NCBI GenBank assembly: GCA_030151225.1
Contig: JASLEG010000144.1
Coordinates: 1 to 15,962 of the forward strand
Length of the DNA: 15,962 nucleotides
Direction of reading: 5' to 3'
Origin: Burkholderia sp.
Lineage (GTDB): Bacteria; Pseudomonadota; Gammaproteobacteria; Burkholderiales; Burkholderiaceae
Part shown: positions 6,299 through 12,996 of the stretch, in pieces
Numbering within the stretch: the first letter of the stretch is position 1
How the letters are laid out: each line of letters opens with the position of its first letter
Notes under the pieces: generated by a model
The model's database searches: none
Told to the model about the DNA's origin: nothing
The model's input: the letters and a program-made list of their open reading frames with translations, nothing else
Position numbers and translations under genes: made by a program

Positions 6299-7048
6299 TC
6301 AGAACTCCTGACGCGTGGGCCGGAACACCACCTCGTTGATGTCCACCTCCTCGGGCGCGCCGATCACGTAGGCCAGCAGGCTCGCGAACGAATCGGCCGG
6401 CAGCGCGATGCCGTAGAACTCGCGCACGGCCGCGGCGATGTCGGGCTCGGTGATGCTGTCGGGCAGCTCGGTGTCGATCGCGCCCGGCGAGATCACCGAG
6501 GTGCGGATCCCGTAAGGCTTGACCTCCTGGCGCAGGCCCTCCGACAGCATCCGCACCGCCGCCTTGGTGGCCGCGTACACGGCGCTGCCCGGCCGTACCT
6601 TGTGCGCGGCCACCGACGCCACGTTGATCAGGTGCCCCGATTTCTGCGCCCGCATGTGCGGCAGCGCGGCGGCGATGCCGTACAGCACGCCCTTCAGGTT
6701 CACGTCGATCATGCGGTCCCAGTCGTCGGTCTTGCCGCGCTCGAGCGGCGAATGCGGCATCAGCCCGGCGTTGTTGACGAGCACGTCGATGCGGCCGAAG
6801 GCGTTCACGGCGGCCTCCACGAGCCGCGCGACCTCGTCGCGGCGCGTCACGTCGGTGGGCACCGCGAGCGCCTCGGCGCCCTGCGCCCTGAGCTCGGCGG
6901 CCAGCGCCTCGATGCGTTCGGCGCGGCGCGCGCCGAGCACGACGCGGGCACCGTCGGCCGCCAGCCGGCGCGCGGCGGCCTCGCCGAGGCCACTGCTCGC
7001 GCCGGTGATGACGACGACCTTGTTGCGGATCTGGGTGGGCGTGGACAT
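6299..7048 (-). CDS. Classical short-chain dehydrogenase/reductase
   Basis: A 249-residue NAD(P)-dependent oxidoreductase with all classical SDR motifs: TGASSGLG (15-22) for cofactor binding, NNAG (92-95), and the catalytic triad Ser145, Tyr158 and Lys162 (YxxxK). GARR at 39-42, after the second beta strand, favours NADP(H) over NAD(H). The C-terminal EEVDINEVVFRPT resembles YdfG-like oxidoreductases acting on small hydroxy acids or 3-hydroxy compounds; the substrate is not determined. The ATG is preceded by GGAGAA. It is monocistronic, with its own promoter in the 232-bp gap upstream. Confidence 0.93.
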   Translation of the reverse strand: MSTPTQIRNKVVVITGASSGLGEAAARRLAADGARVVLGARRAERIEALAAELRAQGAEALAVPTDVTRRDEVARLVEAAVNAFGRIDVLVNNAGLMPHSPLERGKTDDWDRMIDVNLKGVLYGIAAALPHMRAQKSGHLINVASVAAHKVRPGSAVYAATKAAVRMLSEGLRQEVKPYGIRTSVISPGAIDTELPDSITEPDIAAAVREFYGIALPADSFASLLAYVIGAPEEVDINEVVFRPTRQEF

Positions 7049-7120
7049 GCGGGATTCTCCGGTCGGGGCGGGCGTAAGGCGGCAAGCGCCGAAGCCCGCG
7101 TGAATGAACGTCAGACCGAG

Positions 7121-7150
7121 AATCTAGCGCAGGCCGGCGCGGCACGTGAA
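7121..7150 (-). promoter_or_regulatory. Candidate promoter of the short-chain dehydrogenase gene
   Basis: On the minus strand TTCACG (7150-7145) is 18 nt from TAGATT (7126-7121). Each box matches 4 of 6 consensus bases. Transcription would start near 7114, giving a leader of about 65 nt. Confidence 0.4.
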
Positions 7151-7206
7151 GACATGCGGCGCGCACGGACTGGTGAACATGGCTCAGCAATCGAGCCGCG
7201 CGGGCG

Positions 7207-7239
7207 AAAAAAAACGGGCGACGCTCGCGCATCGCCCGT
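7207..7239 (-). terminator. Rho-independent terminator of the mprF-acvB operon
   Basis: ACGGGCGA (7214-7221) and TCGCCCGT (7232-7239) form a perfect 8-bp stem. In the minus direction it is followed by a run of T (eight A on the plus strand, 7207-7214). It lies 42 nt beyond the acvB stop and is the only canonical intrinsic terminator in the window. Confidence 0.88.
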
Positions 7240-7280
7240 TCTCGTCGACTTCCGGCGTGTTGCCGCCGGCCGCCCGACGT

Positions 7281-8654
7281 CTACTTCTGCGCCGCGTTCT
7301 TCTTCAGCGCCGCCAGGATCCGCTTCTCCAGCGAGACATAATCGCCGCCGAAGTGGTGATCGCCCCCGGTCTTGATGATCTCGGCGCCGGTGCCGACCAG
7401 CGCAGGGCACAGCGTCTCCGTCTCGGTCGCGCCGTAGAAGCACTGCACGAGGTTGGCCGGCATCTTCGCGAACTCGGGGCGCGCCTGCAGCGCCTTGTCG
7501 CTCGCGGGCATGCCGAGCCAGCCGGTCACGCGGATCTGGAAGTCCGCCGCCGGCGCGAAGCCGAGCAGCGAGACCACCGCCACCTTGTCCCTGAGCGGCT
7601 GCGGCAGCCGGTTGTAGGCGAACGGCATCACGTCGGCGCCGAACGAATAGCCGATCAGCGCGACGTGCGACGCGTGCCAGCGCGCCATGTAGGTCTGCAT
7701 CACGCGCGCCAGATCGTGGCTCGTCTGCGCCGGGCTCTTCTCGCTCCAGAAGTAGCGCAGGCTGTCCCAGCCCACCACCGACACGCCGTCCTTCTGCAGC
7801 GCCTCGGCGATCGTCTTGTCGAGATCGCGCCAGCCGCCGTCGCCCGAGATCACGATCGCGAGCAGGTCGGCGTTCGGCGCGCCCGCGCCGCCCGACCTGG
7901 CCGGCAGCTCCACCAGCGGCAGGTCGGACACGTCGAGCTCGTCGGCCGTGCCGTCGCGCAGGTGCGGCGCGAGCAGCGTCACGAGGCGCGCGGCGCCGCC
8001 GTCCGCGGCGGTGTCGACGAAGCCCGGCGTCTTGCGACGGCTCACCGTCGGATCGGGCGGGCACATCCTGAAGCGCGGATCGAGCGTGGCGGCCGGGGCC
8101 ACCGTCACCGCGCCCGAAATCGTGTTCTCGGGGGCTTGCGCGAGCACCTGGCGTGCCAGCGCGCCGCCCTGCCCGATGCCGGCCACGATCGGCGCGTAAT
8201 AGCGCGAGGTCTTCAATTGGCGTTCGAGCTGATGGCTGACCGCCTCGGCATCGCCCACCAGCTGATGGCAGCTTTCCTTCGCCTTGGCGAGATTGGCCGC
8301 GTAGCGCTCCGTGTCGACGCCCACCGTCAGCGCGCCGGCCTTGGCCAGCGCCTCGGCCGTGGTCTGATCGGCCGCGCTCCAGCCGGCCGCCTCCGAATAC
8401 AGCACCACGAAGCCGTGCACGTCGCCGTCGGGCTTGACCACCGTGACCTCGCCGTAGCGCCCGCCCGGCACGTGCCCCGCCACGCCGGCCGCGACCGACA
8501 CGACACTCGCCGCGCTGGCCGCACTCGCGGTACTGACCGTCGCGGCCTTCGACGCGTGCATCGCCTTGCCCATTTCCGCCGCGCCGGCACCCGCCGCATG
8601 CGCCACCGCCACACCCGCGACCAGCGCGAGCCGGCCCAAACCATTCCACGTCAT
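7281..8654 (-). CDS. acvB: AcvB/VirJ-family periplasmic hydrolase, probable aminoacyl-phosphatidylglycerol hydrolase
   Basis: A 457-residue exported protein, the usual length for AcvB. A signal peptide (MTWNGLGRLALVAGVAVAHA) precedes two alpha/beta-hydrolase-like halves. The C-terminal half is the catalytic one: SGDGGW (about 270-275), the nucleophile elbow GYSFG with Ser337, and GGDHHFGGDY with candidate catalytic His433 or His434. The N-terminal half has GIGQGG (159-164) where a serine elbow would be, so it looks inactive. AcvB of Agrobacterium and PA0919 of Pseudomonas aeruginosa hydrolyse lysyl- or alanyl-phosphatidylglycerol. Here the gene sits directly behind mprF, as in that precedent. 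The start ATG (8654-8652) overlaps the mprF stop as ATGA, which excludes the upstream extension of the frame to 8813 and implies translational coupling. The aminoacyl group cannot be predicted. Confidence 0.92.
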   Translation of the reverse strand: MTWNGLGRLALVAGVAVAHAAGAGAAEMGKAMHASKAATVSTASAASAASVVSVAAGVAGHVPGGRYGEVTVVKPDGDVHGFVVLYSEAAGWSAADQTTAEALAKAGALTVGVDTERYAANLAKAKESCHQLVGDAEAVSHQLERQLKTSRYYAPIVAGIGQGGALARQVLAQAPENTISGAVTVAPAATLDPRFRMCPPDPTVSRRKTPGFVDTAADGGAARLVTLLAPHLRDGTADELDVSDLPLVELPARSGGAGAPNADLLAIVISGDGGWRDLDKTIAEALQKDGVSVVGWDSLRYFWSEKSPAQTSHDLARVMQTYMARWHASHVALIGYSFGADVMPFAYNRLPQPLRDKVAVVSLLGFAPAADFQIRVTGWLGMPASDKALQARPEFAKMPANLVQCFYGATETETLCPALVGTGAEIIKTGGDHHFGGDYVSLEKRILAALKKNAAQK

Positions 8655-11239
8655 GAACGCCGACCTCCTGCCAGCAAGGACAAATCGGCGAGCGTGACGA
8701 ACACGCCCACCGAACCGGAAGCCGCCAGATAGCGCGGTTCCCATTGCGGCTCGAACTTGCTCTTGAACGCGCGCAAGCCGCGGAAATTGTAGAAACGTCC
8801 GCCAAAACGCCACACCACGCGGCCGAGCCGATGCCAGACCGACGACATCGGTGCCGTGCCCATCCCCGAGAACGGTGCCATGCCGAGGCTCAGGCGCCGG
8901 AAGCCGGCGCCCTTCAGGTGCAGCGCGAGCTGCGTGAACAGGTATTCCATCGCGTACGGCGAGGCCTCGGGCACATGGCGCATCACGCCCACCGTCGCAT
9001 CGGTGTTCAGATCGGTGGTCATGAAGGTGACGAAGGCCACCGGATCGTCATTCTGGCGCACCAGCATCACCGACTGGGTGGCCAGATAGCCGTCGTGGAA
9101 GGCGGCCACCGAGAAGCTCTTCTCGCGCGCGTCGCGGCTGTCGAGCCAGTCGTCGGAGATCTCGCGCAGCACCGGCAGCATGCCCGGCACGTCCTGCGGC
9201 GCGATCACCTCGAAGGTCATCGCCTCGCGGTCGCCGCGCTTGAGCGCATAGCGCAGGTGCGAGCGGTTCGAGCCCTTCAGGTCGAAGCTGTCGAGCGCGA
9301 TGTGCGCCTCCTCGCCGAGCTTGACGAGCGTGAGGCCGGCGTCGAGATAGAGCGGCAGCGCCTCGGCGCGCACCTGGTAGAACGCGGCGCGCCCGCCGTG
9401 GGTGTGCGCGCGCAGGATGAATTCGTTGACGAGGCCGGCCCACTCGTGGCGCGGGCCCACCGGGTCGTACAGCGCGGCCCAGGTGCGCCCGTGCTTGGCG
9501 TACATCAGGAAGGCCTCGCGCGAGGCCGAGAACAGGAAGCTCTTGTCACCCATCAGCGCGAGCCCCACGTCGCTGCGCTCCTGCGCGCGGATGATGCGCG
9601 CGGCGTCGGCCAGATCCTGCGGCTCGGGCATCACGAAGCGGCCCGCCGCCGGGCGCAGCATCTGCCAGAGCGAGGCCATCGCGGCGAACACCCCGGCCGC
9701 GAGCGTGGCGCGCAGCGCGCGCGAGGCGCGCTCGTCGAACGAGAATTGCGACCAGATGCCCTGCGTGTAGGGGATGTCGCGAAACGCGAACAGCAGCACC
9801 CACACGGCCAGCATCAGCACCATCGCCACCGACACGAACCAGCCGATCGTGAACGGCTCGGCGAACAGCGAGGAATGCCGGTTGAAGCGGCGCCGCGACA
9901 CCAGCAGCAGCACCAGCAGCATGCTCAGCACGCCGGCCTCGACGAAGGCGAGGCCCTTGGCCAGCGACAGCGCGAGCGAGAGAAAGGTCAGCCCGAGCGT
10001 CATCCACCAGGCCGCATCGAGCCGGCGCAGCAGCCCGCGCGCGACGAACAGCAGCGACACGCCGAGCACGCTGCAGAGCACCTGCGAGCCTTCCATCACC
10101 CACAGCGGCACCACGTTGCGCAGCATCGCGATGCGCTGCCAGAAGGCCGGCGTGGCGCCCGAGATCACCAGCATGCCACCCACCGCGAAGGTCACGAGGC
10201 TCAGGAACAGCGGCGCGAGCTGGGTGACCTGCTCGGCCTGGGTGGTCATGAAGCGTCGGCCGATCGAGCGGCCCTCGAACACGGCCAGCAGGCCCGCCGA
10301 CAGCACCAGCGGCACGCCGAAATAGATCGCGCGGTAGGCGAGCAGCGCGGCCAGCATCGAGGTGGGCGGCACGGCGCTGCCGAGCGTGAAGGCCATCGCG
10401 GCCTCGAACACGCCGATCCCGCCCGGCGTATGGCCGATCATGCCGAGCAGCAGCGCACCGGCATAGACGGTGATGAAGGTGACGAAGCCGATGTGGCCGT
10501 GCGGCAGCAGGGCCCACAGCGCGAGGCCCGCGGCCACCACGTCGATCGCCGCGAACACGAGCTGCGAGACGAGTTCGCGGCGTGCCGGAATGTCGAACGA
10601 CAGCCAGCGCCAGCGCGTGCGGACCTCGCGCGGCTCGGTGCGGCAGGCCGCGATCAGCGCGGCGATCACGGCCAGTATCAGCCCGCCGCCCACGCTCAGC
10701 CATTCGGAGCCGACCGGCAGCATGGCGGCCAGCGGCTTCGAGCCGCCCACCATGCCGAGCGCGGTGAGGCCCACGATGCCGAGCATCAGCGTGCCGCCCA
10801 TGAATACCGACATGCGGCCGATCTGCGCGGCGGTGACACCCGACGGGCCGTACACGCGCACCCGCACCGCACCGCCGGTCAGCGCGCCGAAGCCGGTGGC
10901 GTTGCCGAGCGCGGTGCCGGCGATCGTGCCGACCCACAGCGCCACGCGCGGCACCTTCGCGCCCACGTAGCGCAGGCCCACCCAGTCGCGCGCCACGAGG
11001 CTCGCGTAGCTGAGCGCGGTGGCCGCGAGCGCGCCGGCCCATTCGCCGGGCGTGAGCGCGCGCAGGTTGCGGATCACCGAGCGGTAATCGACCGTTTCGG
11101 ACAGATGCTGGAACACGAACAGCAGCGCGATGCCGATGCCGAGCGCGAGCAGCGGCGAAACGAGCCGGTCGAACCGCAGGTTCTGGCGGGCGCGCGCGAA
11201 TCGTTCCATTGCGCGCCGCGGTAAATCAGTGAAGGACAT
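8651..11239 (-). CDS. mprF: Bifunctional phosphatidylglycerol aminoacyltransferase/flippase MprF
   Basis: An 862-residue integral membrane protein. Residues about 25-530 hold many hydrophobic helices forming the flippase domain, including HTPGGIGVFEAAM (270-282), a signature of the family. Residues about 540-860 are the cytosolic DUF2156 synthase domain: GDKSFLFSASREAFLMY (564-580), GEEAHIALDSFDLKG (642-656), EKSFSVAAFHDGYLA (706-720), LGMAPFSGMG (785-794) and the terminal FYNFRGLRAFKSKFEPQWEPRYLA (816-839). The enzyme transfers an amino acid from aminoacyl-tRNA to phosphatidylglycerol and flips the product to the outer leaflet, reducing negative charge. Lysine or alanine as donor is not predictable. 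The ATG has no clear ribosome site, and an in-frame stop 13 nt upstream rules out a longer start; ATG at 11209 is the only near alternative. It is first in the mprF-acvB operon. Confidence 0.95.
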   Translation of the reverse strand: MSFTDLPRRAMERFARARQNLRFDRLVSPLLALGIGIALLFVFQHLSETVDYRSVIRNLRALTPGEWAGALAATALSYASLVARDWVGLRYVGAKVPRVALWVGTIAGTALGNATGFGALTGGAVRVRVYGPSGVTAAQIGRMSVFMGGTLMLGIVGLTALGMVGGSKPLAAMLPVGSEWLSVGGGLILAVIAALIAACRTEPREVRTRWRWLSFDIPARRELVSQLVFAAIDVVAAGLALWALLPHGHIGFVTFITVYAGALLLGMIGHTPGGIGVFEAAMAFTLGSAVPPTSMLAALLAYRAIYFGVPLVLSAGLLAVFEGRSIGRRFMTTQAEQVTQLAPLFLSLVTFAVGGMLVISGATPAFWQRIAMLRNVVPLWVMEGSQVLCSVLGVSLLFVARGLLRRLDAAWWMTLGLTFLSLALSLAKGLAFVEAGVLSMLLVLLLVSRRRFNRHSSLFAEPFTIGWFVSVAMVLMLAVWVLLFAFRDIPYTQGIWSQFSFDERASRALRATLAAGVFAAMASLWQMLRPAAGRFVMPEPQDLADAARIIRAQERSDVGLALMGDKSFLFSASREAFLMYAKHGRTWAALYDPVGPRHEWAGLVNEFILRAHTHGGRAAFYQVRAEALPLYLDAGLTLVKLGEEAHIALDSFDLKGSNRSHLRYALKRGDREAMTFEVIAPQDVPGMLPVLREISDDWLDSRDAREKSFSVAAFHDGYLATQSVMLVRQNDDPVAFVTFMTTDLNTDATVGVMRHVPEASPYAMEYLFTQLALHLKGAGFRRLSLGMAPFSGMGTAPMSSVWHRLGRVVWRFGGRFYNFRGLRAFKSKFEPQWEPRYLAASGSVGVFVTLADLSLLAGGRRS

Positions 11240-11368
11240 GAATCGGATGGGTCAGGCTGGAACCTGTCGCGAGAGTGACGCTGCCGTCGTGAGCTTGGTG
11301 GGCGCCGCGCCCCGTCGCGGCAACGCCCTGATCATCACGGCCGAACCGGGCCGGCAGTGCGGGCACGG

Positions 11369-11374
11369 AGTGTA
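11369..11374 (-). promoter_or_regulatory. Candidate -10 element of mprF
   Basis: TACACT on the minus strand in the context GGTACACTCC resembles a -10 box. The upstream AGCAAT at about 16 nt is only a weak -35. A leader of about 120 nt would precede mprF. Confidence 0.35.
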
Positions 11375-11415
11375 CCGAAGCGACATTACAATTGCTTTCG
11401 GCCTCCGTGCAAGTA

Positions 11416-11434
11416 CACCGACGAATCTTCGGTG
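11416..11434. repeat. CACCGA/TCGGTG inverted repeat
   Basis: Two 6-bp arms are separated by 7 nt, about 40 bp upstream of the candidate mprF -10. The position is right for a regulator binding site, but the regulator is unknown. Confidence 0.35.
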
Positions 11435-11537
11435 CTGCGAAGTTTCGGGCGTCTCGCATCAGCAACGGCAGGCGTTCGAGGCCTGCGAATGATACCGCAG
11501 ACAGCCGCGCCGCCGACCCTGCGATTTCTACGTAAAG

Positions 11538-11558
11538 GCAAGCCCGGAGCGGGTTTGC
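11538..11558 (-). terminator. Hairpin downstream of the FkbM methyltransferase gene
   Basis: A 9-bp stem (one G-T pair) with a 3-nt GAG loop on the plus strand. In the minus direction it is followed by CTTTACG, a poor U-tract. It lies 130 nt past the methyltransferase stop, so it may mark the transcript end. Confidence 0.35.
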
Positions 11559-11687
11559 GCGCGGTACGCCGTGCCAGATCGTGAACCCGGCGGCCAGCGC
11601 CCGACGAAACCGGCGCATTGCGCGAAGATTTCGAACATTCGACGTTTTTATTTCATTTCGATGTCGGCGCAACGATCCCGCCGCGGC

Positions 11688-12506
11688 TCAGCGGATGTAG
11701 ACGATCCCCTCGCCCACCTGCAGATGCGCCGACACCGGATCGTCGCGGTGCACGGCGATCAGGTTCAGGCCGGCCGGCACCGAGCGGTAGCCGAACTCGT
11801 CGAGAAACTGCTCGACCCGCTTCGCGTCGGTCTTCAGCACCTCGATCGACAGCATCGGCCGGCAGCGCCGCAGCGTGTCGCGCGCGCCGGCCAGCGCGTC
11901 GAGCTCCATGCCCTCGATGTCGAGCTTGATCAGGTCCACGCGCGGCAGGCCCAGCGAATCGATGCTGACCATCGGCACCGCCGCGCCGTGCTCGGCGTCG
12001 TAGGACACCGACTGGCCGATGAATTCGCCCTGCTGGCGCGGGCGCAGCTCGAGGCTGCCGAAGCTCGCGTGCGACAGGTAATCGGGCTGCGGCACGCGCA
12101 GCTCGCCGCAGCGCTCGCCCAGCGCGGCGAGCTTCACGCGCGCGTTCAGGCAGTTGTTCAGCGCAAGGTTGCCGGCCAGCGCATAGAACACCACCTCCTG
12201 CGCCTCGAAGCCGAGCACGCGCCCCCAGCCGTGCATGTGGCGCGCCCATTCGATGGTGTGCACGCCGATGTTGGCGCCGCCGTCGATCGCCACCACGCCG
12301 TCGCCGTGCAGCTCGTGGCGGCGCGTCAGCATGGCCAGCATGAAGTCGATCTCGCTCGGATCGAAGCAGGCGTTCTGCAGCAGTTGGTGGCCGACGCCGT
12401 AGGTGTGGCCCGTCGAGGTGGTGTTGTGGTCGTGCCGGTTCACGATCATCGCGCCGTGATTCGTCGCGGCCAGCACGAACGCGATCGGGCGTTTCGGAAG
12501 GATCAT
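11688..12506 (-). CDS. FkbM-family SAM-dependent methyltransferase
   Basis: A 272-residue class I methyltransferase. Motif I is VVAIDGGANIGVHT (71-84), the SAM-binding glycine turn. Motif II is FEAQ (100-103), and KLDIEGMELDALAGA (194-208) is the FkbM signature region. The start ATG at 12506 has GAGG about 8 nt upstream; the frame stays open far beyond it (to 13130), but that extension lacks coding character and overlaps the channel gene. FkbM proteins O-methylate sugars, polyketides or lipids. The substrate here is unknown because no biosynthetic cluster surrounds it. It is divergent from the MscS gene. Confidence 0.9.
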   Translation of the reverse strand: MILPKRPIAFVLAATNHGAMIVNRHDHNTTSTGHTYGVGHQLLQNACFDPSEIDFMLAMLTRRHELHGDGVVAIDGGANIGVHTIEWARHMHGWGRVLGFEAQEVVFYALAGNLALNNCLNARVKLAALGERCGELRVPQPDYLSHASFGSLELRPRQQGEFIGQSVSYDAEHGAAVPMVSIDSLGLPRVDLIKLDIEGMELDALAGARDTLRRCRPMLSIEVLKTDAKRVEQFLDEFGYRSVPAGLNLIAVHRDDPVSAHLQVGEGIVYIR

Positions 12507-12549
12507 CTCGGTGCCTCGAAATCGGATCGGTTTGTTGGTCTTGTCGACG

Positions 12550-12567
12550 GCGCGCCGATCGGCGCGC
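12550..12567. repeat. 18-bp perfect palindrome
   Basis: GCGCGCCGATCGGCGCGC reads identically on both strands. It lies 43 bp before the fkbM start, in its probable 5' leader. Confidence 0.55.
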
Positions 12568-12589
12568 GCGCTTCCGACTGCTGCGCGGA

Positions 12590-12602
12590 TTGTGATCCAC
12601 AA
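12590..12602. promoter_or_regulatory. Operator-like palindrome TTGTG-ATC-CACAA
   Basis: Perfect 5-bp arms around a 3-bp centre. On the minus strand CACAAT within it matches 4 of 6 bases of a -10 box for fkbM, so binding here could block that promoter. Confidence 0.4.
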
Positions 12603-12687
12603 CCGGCTGCGACGACAGAGGGCCGGTACCCGGCGCGCAACACGAAAGCGCGCGATCGCTGTTTCGCAAGCCGTGCGCAACACGCCG

Positions 12688-12721
12688 CGAAGCCTTGCCG
12701 GCGGGGGCTCGCCGGGCTTCG
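12688..12721. repeat. Long bulged hairpin
   Basis: CGAAGC and CCGGCG (split by a 4-nt bulge) pair with CGCCGG and GCTTCG around a 6-nt loop, 12 bp in all. No T-run follows; it may be a transcript hairpin or a protein site. Confidence 0.4.
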
Positions 12722-12918
12722 GGCGGGTGTGCCGCGCGGCCCGCGGCCGTGTGTAACGCGAGTAACGATCTGTGACGCCGGGCGCGGCACGCGCTCGCCT
12801 GCGATCGCGGCCCGGGCCCCGCGCCTCGCGGCCCGCGCGGCACGCGGCCCGAATCGGCGCCGTCGGATGCCGCTCGACGGGCGCCACCTGCGCCTCCCAC
12901 AGCGGCGGCGGCTGCCGG

Positions 12919-12924
12919 TAACAT
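12919..12924 (+). promoter_or_regulatory. Candidate -10 element of the mechanosensitive channel gene
   Basis: TAACAT in the context CGGTAACATCTC. The -35 is not clear. A leader of about 65-70 nt would precede the ATG at 12997. Confidence 0.35.
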
Positions 12925-12996
12925 CTCGATCCCGCGCTCCCGGTGCGCGGGCGCGCCCCCGCGCCGCCCGCCGCTTGCCGACACACAAGGTTTTCC

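Larger units (their letters stand above)
11240..11687. other. 448-bp non-coding region upstream of mprF
   Basis: No convincing gene is seen. It holds the candidate mprF -10 (11369-11374), a 6-bp dyad (11416-11434) and a 9-bp hairpin (11538-11558). A minus-strand open frame at 11226-11672 has no recognisable protein features. The segment 11600-11690 is AT-richer than average. Confidence 0.5.
12507..12996. other. 490-bp divergent intergenic region rich in palindromes
   Basis: Both flanking genes start outward from here. It contains an 18-bp perfect palindrome (12550-12567), a lac-operator-like TTGTG/CACAA dyad (12590-12602) and a long bulged hairpin (12688-12721). No convincing gene is present; an 81-codon frame at 12511-12756 is Arg-rich and featureless. 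Confidence 0.55.

Noticed and set aside
8655..8813. N-terminal extension of the AcvB frame
   Set aside because: It would lie inside the mprF coding region and place the signal peptide internally; the ATGA overlap start at 8654 is far better.
8744..11224. 826-codon plus-strand frame opposite mprF
   Set aside because: Composition is dominated by His/Arg/Gln/Ala with no motifs, while the minus strand encodes all MprF signatures.
11226..11672. 148-codon minus-strand frame ahead of mprF, considered as a leader gene
   Set aside because: No ribosome site, no family resemblance, and it crosses the candidate mprF promoter and hairpins.
12590..12602. CRP-type site
   Set aside because: The TGTGA half is present, but the spacing between half-sites is 3 rather than 6, so it does not fit the CRP consensus.
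12511..12756. 81-codon plus-strand frame in the fkbM/mscS gap
   Set aside because: Arg-rich with no features, and it runs through the palindromes; it is more likely non-coding.
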